From: HGM04593 sp045588345 | GTDB taxonomy: Bacteria > Bacteroidota > Bacteroidia > Bacteroidales > Bacteroidaceae | Length of the DNA stretch: 19,090 nucleotides | Direction of reading: 5' to 3' | Assembly (NCBI GenBank): GCA_045588345.1 | Contig: JAZNDZ010000026.1 | Location: 1 to 19,090, forward strand | Shown here: in pieces, positions 14,733 to 19,090 of the stretch | Numbering within the stretch: position 1 is the first letter of the stretch | Layout: each line of letters begins with the position of its first letter | Position numbers and translations under genes: made by a program | Notes under the pieces: model-generated | Databases searched by the model: none | The model's input: the letters and a program-made list of their open reading frames with translations, nothing else | What the model was told of the DNA's origin: nothing

Positions 14733-15164
14733 TCATTTTGATATTTTAACGCTTTGTAAAAGTTCTTCCATTCCTATTATTGGTAGAGGATATTTTGATA
14801 TGTTTGTTCCTATTGTTCGTGCTATCATTATTCCTCTAATAGCACCAATTGCAACACTTAAAATTATATTTAGAATATCTTGGTTGACTTTTATTTCGTT
14901 TTCATTTTCTATAACGACACTACCATTTACATTTTCTTCGTATTTAAAAGTAAAAGAATAATGGCACTCTAAAATAGGACTTTCGTCGTATAAATATTGA
15001 ATACCTGATGTGATACTAATTGTTTTATCTTCAGAATTTGGAGTTATTACGTTCAGATATCCGTATTTAAGTTTTTCGGTGTTGATGTCTTCTTTGGGCG
15101 TGTTTATTATAAACTTTATCTCATTGCTTGAATCTAAATGGATTCCTATGTTTAGTTTTTCCAT
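14733..15164 (-). CDS. SecB-like chaperone of a TAC system
   Basis: SecB-like proteins bind unfolded substrates; in toxin-antitoxin-chaperone (TAC) systems a dedicated copy protects the antitoxin from aggregation and degradation. The 143-aa product has the SecB layout: N-terminal strands (residues 1-75, including ILECHYSFTFKYE) and the diagnostic C-terminal helix plus loop, SVAIGAIRGIMIARTIGT at 103-120 followed by YPLPIIGMEELL, corresponding to the ARE..S....GTFP..NL.P.NFDALF region of classical SecB. There is no zinc-binding tail, as is usual for stand-alone SecB-like proteins. The ATG lies inside the antitoxin gene (13-base overlap), so synthesis is coupled. This is the last gene of the operon, giving the order T-A-C seen in the Mycobacterium tuberculosis system. 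Confidence 0.8.
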   Translation of the reverse strand: MEKLNIGIHLDSSNEIKFIINTPKEDINTEKLKYGYLNVITPNSEDKTISITSGIQYLYDESPILECHYSFTFKYEENVNGSVVIENENEIKVNQDILNIILSVAIGAIRGIMIARTIGTNISKYPLPIIGMEELLQSVKISK

Positions 15165-15586
15165 ATTTTTGAATTTGATGTATTGGATATCAGTGTAAAT
15201 TTGTTAAGACTTCTTTTACTCTTGCGGGTTGATGGTTTTATGGAGTACATAGGTGTTTCACATCTTACTGATATCATTTCCTGTTTATAGTCTTTTTTTA
15301 TATACTCTGTATGTTGCTCTTTGGTGGTTACTGTTATAATAGAAGTGTCAAGAGCGGCTGATATTATTGCTAATGTTCTTAATGTAAAGTTGTGTGTACC
15401 TTTAAGCCATTTACAGACCTCTGATTCTCGTTTACCTACCATCTGTGCGAACTCTTTTTGAGTTATTCTCCTTTCTTTTAATATTGAATCAATACGATTG
15501 GAGATTTCAAATGCCCAATCAACTTCAAAATGAATTTCATTAGGAACATTGTTTAAGCATTCAAAAAAAAGATTCTTTGTGTCCAT
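15152..15586 (-). CDS. XRE-family antitoxin with chaperone-dependent tail
   Basis: A 144-aa HigA-like antitoxin. Residues about 30-85 are a complete XRE/Cro helix-turn-helix (RIDSILKERRITQKEFAQMVG, then KRESEVCKWLKGTHNFTLRT), which should bind DNA and repress the operon. Residues about 88-144 form a basic, low-structure extension (EMISVRCETPMYSIKPSTRK ... TLISNTSNSKIWKN) beyond the usual HigA length. In TAC systems a C-terminal chaperone-addiction (ChAD) segment in this position makes the antitoxin depend on its SecB-like partner; I infer the same here from position and composition. It starts 4 bases after the toxin stop and overlaps the chaperone start. Confidence 0.8.
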   Translation of the reverse strand: MDTKNLFFECLNNVPNEIHFEVDWAFEISNRIDSILKERRITQKEFAQMVGKRESEVCKWLKGTHNFTLRTLAIISAALDTSIITVTTKEQHTEYIKKDYKQEMISVRCETPMYSIKPSTRKSKRSLNKFTLISNTSNSKIWKN

Positions 15587-15590
15587 TGCT

Positions 15591-16091
15591 CTATATTTCG
15601 ATGTTTATACTATTATTTACAACAATCCGATTGTGGTTTAGCTTTATATCGTTTGTCCTTTTATAAAATTTAATAGCTTGCTCTAAACTTGCTAGGTCTT
15701 CAGTATATTGTACTATTAGTGGATTGTTATTGTAATTCTGAAATTTAGTATCTCCGTTGCCAATAATTATTAAATGGTCAGAAAGTCTCAGGCAGTATAG
15801 CCTTAATGTCTTGTGATTTTTTCTTTTTGTAATATATAAAGGAATCGCAACAACATTATCTTTGTATTTTCCCTCTATTCTAAAATATCTTTCCAAAGCT
15901 CCAGATTCGCTAATTTTTTTAATCGCCATAATGATTCTGTTAAAATCATCTTTTATTAAATCATCATCTGTATCTTTGAATTTATACATAAATTCATCAA
16001 ATTCCGTCAAGGTTTTATTTTGGAATTTAAATGTATATATGCCTGTTGATTGGGTTATGAGAAATTCTTTTAATTCAATCTTTCTTTTCAT
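15591..16091 (-). CDS. Toxin of a TAC system, RelE/HigB-like
   Basis: A 166-aa protein, the first gene of the three-gene unit. The central motif region GALERYFRIEGKYKDNVVAI (64-83) and the strand pair LRLYCLRLSDHLIIIGNG (96-113) match the core of RelE/HigB-like toxins, which fold as small ribosome-dependent mRNA interferases; the tail EDLASLEQAIKFYKR is a typical closing helix. The N-terminal 60 residues are longer than in minimal RelE. Assignment rests on this motif plus the neighbouring antitoxin and SecB-like chaperone. The toxin-first order is usual for HigBA-type systems. The leader from the promoter at 16108-16140 is only about ten bases, so ribosome loading is probably nearly leaderless. 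Confidence 0.72.
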   Translation of the reverse strand: MKRKIELKEFLITQSTGIYTFKFQNKTLTEFDEFMYKFKDTDDDLIKDDFNRIIMAIKKISESGALERYFRIEGKYKDNVVAIPLYITKRKNHKTLRLYCLRLSDHLIIIGNGDTKFQNYNNNPLIVQYTEDLASLEQAIKFYKRTNDIKLNHNRIVVNNSINIEI

Positions 16092-16107
16092 TATTTTTTA
16101 TTTGCTT

Positions 16108-16140
16108 GCAAATATAAGTCATTTTTTTTTTCTATACAAT
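16108..16140 (-). promoter_or_regulatory. TAC operon promoter
   Basis: On the minus strand ATTG (16140-16137) is followed after exactly 20 bases by TATATTTGC (16116-16108), a strong match to the Bacteroidetes -33/-7 pattern. Transcription should start about ten bases before the toxin ATG. The spacer contains a run of ten or more A on this strand. The XRE antitoxin would be the expected repressor; no perfect operator dyad is evident. Confidence 0.7.
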
Positions 16141-16257
16141 TTTTTTATGTCAAAAAATTCACTTAAAACTAAATTTGTGGCTAAATAGCAACTCCAATGT
16201 AGTAATTGGATATAGTCACAAATAAACACAAAGATCTTTTTATACAAACTTTTTTCA

Positions 16258-16271
16258 AAGGTACCAGGAAA
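16258..16271. repeat. 14-bp direct repeat, guaA-side copy
   Basis: AAGGTACCAGGAAA, matching 14560-14573 exactly. It lies between the TAC promoter and the proximal arm-type sites and forms the outer limit of the TAC cassette on this side. Confidence 0.6.
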
Positions 16272-16287
16272 ATCTCATCTGCTCAAA

Positions 16288-16327
16288 TGGTGGCAACTGC
16301 TACTGGTGTCAAAAAGTGGTGTCAATT
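16288..16327. repeat. Arm-type sites, guaA-proximal end
   Basis: TGGTGTC occurs at 16304-16310 and 16317-16323 (13-bp period, the same as at the distal end), and a variant TGGTGGC lies at 16288-16294. They are about 110-145 bp inside the guaA-side repeat. Same motif and same period at both ends of the element argue against chance. Confidence 0.55.
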
Positions 16328-16390
16328 TACATTCGTTAACTATAATGTTAAAATATCCTCCAGAATGGTTTGGAGGGTGTATATCAATAA

Positions 16391-16423
16391 AATAGCCTCA
16401 ACTTTTTTGTTGTTGAGGCTATT
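16391..16423. terminator. Terminator downstream of guaA supplied by the element
   Basis: A 12-bp stem (AATAGCCTCAAC at 16391-16402, GTTGAGGCTATT at 16412-16423) with a nine-base loop; on the minus strand it is followed by TTATTGATAT. It lies 27 bases beyond the guaA stop, just inside the element, and should insulate the TAC region from guaA read-through. The 16142-16433 stretch has no gene I would support. Confidence 0.7.
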
Positions 16424-16433
16424 GAAATATGCT

Positions 16434-16461
16434 TAAAAAACGCTGTTTTTTACTCCCACTC
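16434..16461. repeat. Attachment-site copy in guaA (28 bp)
   Basis: This copy holds the last three complete codons of guaA (WE and part of IE), the TAA stop at 16450-16452 and the short AAAAAAC-AGC-GTTTTTT hairpin. It is identical to 12696-12723. Because the core carries the gene end, integration restores guaA completely. Confidence 0.85.
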
Positions 16462-17757
16462 AATTGTGGCGCTGGGCTTGGGTGACATGTCGTAGCAGAC
16501 GCGGTTGACATTGGGTACTTCGGCCAGGATACGGTCTGTTATCTTCAGGAGTATCGGCCATTCTATCTGCTCGATGGTTGCTGTCATGGCATCAACGGTG
16601 TTGACGGCGCGGATGATGACGGGCCAGTCGTATGAACGTGCGTTGTTGCGCACGCCAACTGACTTGAAGTCGGGCACTACGGTGAAGTACTGCCATACGG
16701 TCTTGTCAAGTCCGGCTATCTTGAACTCCTCGCGAAGGATTGCATCGGCCTCACGCAGTGCCTCAAGACGGTCGCGTGTTATTGCACCAAGGCAACGTAC
16801 ACCCAGGCCTGGGCCAGGGAACGGCTGGCGGTATACCATGTCGTATGGCAAGCCTAACTCAAGGCCGCATGCACGTACCTCATCTTTGAATAGTTGGCGT
16901 ATAGGTTCTACCAACTCAAACTGAAGGTCTTCGGGCAGGCCGCCTACGTTGTGATGGCTCTTTACCATCTTGGCTGTCTTTGTACCGCTCTCAACAATGT
17001 CCGGGTAAATTGTGCCCTGACCAAGGAAATCTATGCCGTCAAGTTTGCGTGCCTCTTCTTCGAACACACGGATGAACTCGCCGCCGATAATCTTGCGCTT
17101 TTCCTCAGGGTCGGCAACGCCTTCGAGCTTGCCAAGGAAACGGTCTGTAGCATCTACATATACGAGGTTTGCGCATAACTGTTTGCTGAATACGTCTACA
17201 ACAGCCTCGCTCTCGCCCTTGCGCATGAGACCGTGGTTAACGTGAACGCATACGAGGTTGTTGCCGATTGCCTTCAACAGCAGTGCTGCAACAACAGAAC
17301 TGTCGACACCGCCTGAGAGGGCAAGAAGCACCTTGCGGTCACCAACCTGGCGACGGATGAGTTCAACCTGGTCGTTGACGAAGTTGGTCATGTTCCAGTT
17401 CTTCTCAGCCTTGCATGTGTCAAGGACAAAGTCCTTTACTGCCTCCTTGACAACTTCCACATCGTTGCCAATCTGGGCTATCTTAAGTTCGCAGAGCGCC
17501 TTGTCGTGTCCGGCTGCCATAACGGGGAAGCCTGCGTTGTAGATATCGTGGTTCACATCAATGGCTACGCCGTCAATTACGTTGTTGGGGCCTCCGTTGA
17601 TGATTATACCTTTTACATTCGGGAGGGCCTTGAGTTCGTCTACTGTAATGTCATGCGGGTAAATCTCGCTATAAACACCCAAAGCGCGAATGGCTCTTGC
17701 CAGTACGGTATTCTCGTGACTTCCCAGGTCCAGGATAACAATCATGTCTTGTTTCAT
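16450..17757 (-). CDS. guaA: GMP synthase with degenerate glutaminase domain
   Basis: GuaA converts XMP to GMP with ATP and glutamine nitrogen. The ATP pyrophosphatase domain is intact: P-loop SGGVDSS at 148-154, GQGTIYPD near 247-254, KSHHNVGGLP at 266-275. The dimerisation domain is also intact, with PFPGPGLGVR at 312-321 and the C terminus KPSATIEWE. However, the protein has 435 residues rather than about 515-525. The N-terminal class I amidotransferase domain (ILDLGSHENTVLARAIRALG ... NGGPNNV) stops being recognisable at FPVMAAGHDKAL, where the nucleophile cysteine of GVCYGMQ should lie, and the segment with the catalytic His-Glu (HPE) is absent. Glutaminase activity is therefore not expected; ammonia or a separate amidotransferase may serve. 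It is the host gene for the integrated element. Confidence 0.93.
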   Translation of the reverse strand: MKQDMIVILDLGSHENTVLARAIRALGVYSEIYPHDITVDELKALPNVKGIIINGGPNNVIDGVAIDVNHDIYNAGFPVMAAGHDKALCELKIAQIGNDVEVVKEAVKDFVLDTCKAEKNWNMTNFVNDQVELIRRQVGDRKVLLALSGGVDSSVVAALLLKAIGNNLVCVHVNHGLMRKGESEAVVDVFSKQLCANLVYVDATDRFLGKLEGVADPEEKRKIIGGEFIRVFEEEARKLDGIDFLGQGTIYPDIVESGTKTAKMVKSHHNVGGLPEDLQFELVEPIRQLFKDEVRACGLELGLPYDMVYRQPFPGPGLGVRCLGAITRDRLEALREADAILREEFKIAGLDKTVWQYFTVVPDFKSVGVRNNARSYDWPVIIRAVNTVDAMTATIEQIEWPILLKITDRILAEVPNVNRVCYDMSPKPSATIEWE

Positions 17758-17846
17758 ATTTTTTGACTTATTATTGGTTTCTAAAACTTAATGCGAAAAT
17801 AGTGTTTTTTCTCTTTTCCCACAAATGCTTGTGGGTTAATGTTGCT

Positions 17847-17881
17847 AAAAAAAGAGAGCGAGACCGCGTGGTCTCACTCTC
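17847..17881 (-). terminator. mscL terminator
   Basis: A stem of GAGAG-C-GAGACC (17854-17865) with GGTCTC-A-CTCTC (17870-17881), one internal mismatch and a GCGT loop, followed on the minus strand by seven T. It lies 14 bases after the mscL stop. A second small hairpin, CCCACAA/TTGTGGG at 17818-17835, lies between it and guaA. Confidence 0.85.
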
Positions 17882-17895
17882 AAGTATGTGCGCTG

Positions 17896-18366
17896 TTATT
17901 TCTTCTCTTTCAAGAGGTCGCGAATCTCGGTAAGGAGTTTCTCTTCTGCGCTTGGCTCTGGGGCAGGTGCCGGAGCAGGTGCGGGTGCCGGAGCCTCAGC
18001 CTCTTTCTTCTTATTCATATTGTTGAGCTTTGTAATGAATGTAATCATGCAGAAGATAGAGAATGCAATGATAAGGAAGTCGAATGTCTGCTGCAGGAAG
18101 TTGCCATAGTTGAGTGTAACCTCTGCAACTGCCGGTGTCACAACCTCGCCGGCCTCGTTAAGAATCTCTTCTTTACCATCCTGAAGTATGAGTTTGAGGT
18201 CTTTGAAATCAACACCGCCTACCAATATACCGATAGGAGGCATGATAATGTCGTTTACCACTGAAGTCACTATCTTGCCGAATGCACCGCCGATGATTAC
18301 ACCGACAGCCATGTCAACTACATTTCCCTTCATTGCGAAGGCTTTGAAATCTTTAATGAATCCCAT
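17896..18366 (-). CDS. mscL: Large-conductance mechanosensitive channel
   Basis: MscL opens under membrane tension and releases solutes during hypo-osmotic shock; it is a homopentamer in the inner membrane. The N terminus MGFIKDFKAFAMKGNVVDMA leads into TM1 with the glycine-rich pore helix GVIIGGAFGKIVTSVVNDIIMP, the hallmark of the family. A periplasmic loop follows (DFKDLKLILQDGKEEILNEAG), then TM2 (FLQQTFDFLIIAFSIFCMI) and a cytoplasmic helix (AEEKLLTEIRDLLKEKK). Between TM2 and the C-terminal helix lies an alanine-proline repeat (about seven AP/EP units), which would be an extended linker. At 156 aa it is slightly longer than usual because of the loop and linker. It is followed by its own terminator. 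Confidence 0.97.
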   Translation of the reverse strand: MGFIKDFKAFAMKGNVVDMAVGVIIGGAFGKIVTSVVNDIIMPPIGILVGGVDFKDLKLILQDGKEEILNEAGEVVTPAVAEVTLNYGNFLQQTFDFLIIAFSIFCMITFITKLNNMNKKKEAEAPAPAPAPAPAPEPSAEEKLLTEIRDLLKEKK

Positions 18367-18702
18367 AATTATTATTTTTAAAATATTTTTTGACTCAGTT
18401 TATAAATTAACGCAAAGATGAAAACAAACGAGTGAGACAGGCAAAGTTTCTTTGACTTGTCACAGCGAGTGCAGTCTGTTTTTGCAATCTACTGCAAAGA
18501 TATGAAGATTTCTGTAAAAAATAATTAAATGGTGAAAATTATGTTTACAAAGAACCTATTCAAGCCGATTTTTTTACTACATAGTCTGCCTTTCAATCAT
18601 TTTTATGTTTTTATGCGATTTTATTGTTAAATATTATTAAGTTTGCATGATATGTACACGTATACCGTTGCAAACCGGAATAAAAATAAAATATAACCCG
18701 AT
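18367..18702. other. Intergenic region with divergent promoters
   Basis: No coding sequence is supported in these 336 bases. On the plus strand TAAGTTTG at 18638-18645 fits the -7 consensus for the secreted protein gene at 18703, about 58 bases upstream of its ATG. On the minus strand TATCTTTGC (18501-18493) and CATCTTTGC nearer the gene are -7-like candidates for mscL. No good -33 boxes accompany them. Confidence 0.4.
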
Positions 18703-19090
18703 ATGAATTTAAAGAGTCTCTCGTTCGCAGTCTTGTTATTGCTGTCTTTAGTGTTTATCCCACAGCGCCTCTGTGCGCAGTTTGCCAAAGGAAATGTGGT
18801 GCAGTTGGTGAACAAAAGTACCGGCAAGGCTGCCGCCGCAAATGTTTCAAAAGTCAGTTGTGTCGAACGTAACAGTGCCGACTATTCACAGCTATGGTAT
18901 GTAGAGTCGCGTTCATACAATGCAATCCCCATTGGCTACAAGGTCAGGCTGCGCAATCTCAGTAACGGCCGCTATCTGCAGGGCAACAATAACCCCTCGT
19001 CTCTTTGGAATACCGTAAAAAACACAGGTACATATACAGAGCAGTATAACGGCAAGGATACCAAGTTCACCACAGAATTATGGGAGGCTG
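18703..19090 (+). CDS. Secreted protein, partial (5' end), ricin-like beta-trefoil candidate
   Basis: The gene starts at ATG 18703 and runs off the window after 129 codons without a stop. The N terminus MNLKSLSFAVLLLLSLVFIP then QRLCAQ is a Sec signal peptide, probably cut after the AQ near residue 26. The mature part starts FAKGNVVQLVNKSTGKAAAA and continues with SADYSQLWYVE and YKVRLRNLSNGRYLQG. The alternation of V-x-L-x-N/R-x-x-(S/T)-G-x-(Y/A)-L and Q-x-W is typical of ricin-type (beta-trefoil) lectin repeats, so a carbohydrate-binding domain at the N terminus of a larger exported protein is likely. What follows the window edge is unknown. Confidence 0.7.
   Translation, partial: MNLKSLSFAVLLLLSLVFIPQRLCAQFAKGNVVQLVNKSTGKAAAANVSKVSCVERNSADYSQLWYVESRSYNAIPIGYKVRLRNLSNGRYLQGNNNPSSLWNTVKNTGTYTEQYNGKDTKFTTELWEA

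Larger units (their letters stand above)
12724..16461. mobile_element. Integrated element at the guaA 3' end, lacking an integrase
   Basis: The 3.7-kb segment lies between two perfect 28-bp direct repeats of the guaA 3' end, the expected product of site-specific recombination by a tyrosine integrase. The intervening DNA is strongly AT-rich compared with guaA. Just inside each end, TGGTGTC motifs occur in tandem at 13-bp spacing, as expected for arm-type sites. The cargo is a TAC operon, an internally deleted serine recombinase and an unrecognised gene pair. No tyrosine integrase, excisionase, relaxase or replication gene is visible, so the element is either decayed or moved in trans by an integrase encoded elsewhere. 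The GMP synthase gene end is a known integration hotspot for genomic islands. Confidence 0.75.

Noticed and set aside
16206..16436. Plus-strand open frame of 76 codons near the guaA end
   Set aside because: It spans the 14-bp repeat, the arm-type sites and a terminator hairpin. The predicted protein has no coherent pattern.
16434..16461. The 28-bp repeats as two copies of a common terminator rather than attachment sites
   Set aside because: Identity extends ten bases past the hairpin into guaA codons and stop, and the distal copy lies where no gene ends. This favours site-specific integration.

Overview
The window looks like a chromosome segment of a Bacteroidales bacterium (Bacteroides/Prevotella-type). 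The evidence is promoter elements of the Bacteroidetes kind (-7 TAnnTTTG with a TTG about 20 bases upstream, best seen before the fic gene and the toxin gene), weak Shine-Dalgarno sequences, an SPII lipoprotein and periplasmic proteins of Bacteroidales type, and housekeeping proteins (Pgk, Nth, GuaA, MscL) that read as Bacteroidetes versions. A genus cannot be assigned from sequence alone.

Layout. 1-1218: an unrecognised 249-aa gene, a possible overlapping 33-aa ORF, and a GC-rich dispersed-repeat-like intergenic stretch. 1142-2106: a Fic AMPylase-type gene with its own HTH, behind a promoter that is buried in a perfect palindrome. 2143-8924: ordinary chromosome on the minus strand (TPR protein, pgk, Nudix hydrolase overlapping nth, histidine phosphatase), then a divergent EamA transporter. 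9083-10945: a small lipoprotein and a secreted 400-aa protein, both unrecognised. 11127-12387: an AT-rich two-gene unit coding for a HipA-like kinase (HipA_2 type) and a DUF3037 protein. 12404-12695: two strong hairpins and a complex dyad region. 12696-16461: a compact mobile element inserted at the 3' end of guaA. 16450-18366: guaA and mscL. 18703-end: the start of a secreted protein, cut by the window edge.

The main find is the element at guaA. A perfect 28-bp direct repeat (12696-12723 and 16434-16461) bounds 3.7 kb. The repeat includes the last three guaA codons, its stop codon and a short hairpin, so insertion leaves the gene intact. Tandem TGGTGTC motifs spaced 13 bp lie just inside both ends, like integrase arm-type sites, yet no integrase is encoded. 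The cargo is a three-gene toxin-antitoxin-chaperone (TAC) operon (RelE/HigB-like toxin, XRE antitoxin with a C-terminal extension, SecB-like chaperone) with its own promoter and terminator, a serine recombinase that appears to have lost about 60 residues in frame, and an unrecognised two-gene unit. The TAC operon lies between two copies of a 14-bp direct repeat, one of them just upstream of the recombinase gene, and next to four TTGAATACA repeats. Together with the adjacent HipA_2/DUF3037 pair this makes the region downstream of guaA a layered accessory site of toxin- and kinase-type modules, plausibly concerned with phage defence or element maintenance.

GuaA itself is unusual: the ATP pyrophosphatase and dimerisation parts look complete, but the glutaminase domain is about 85 residues short and lacks its catalytic Cys and His-Glu.
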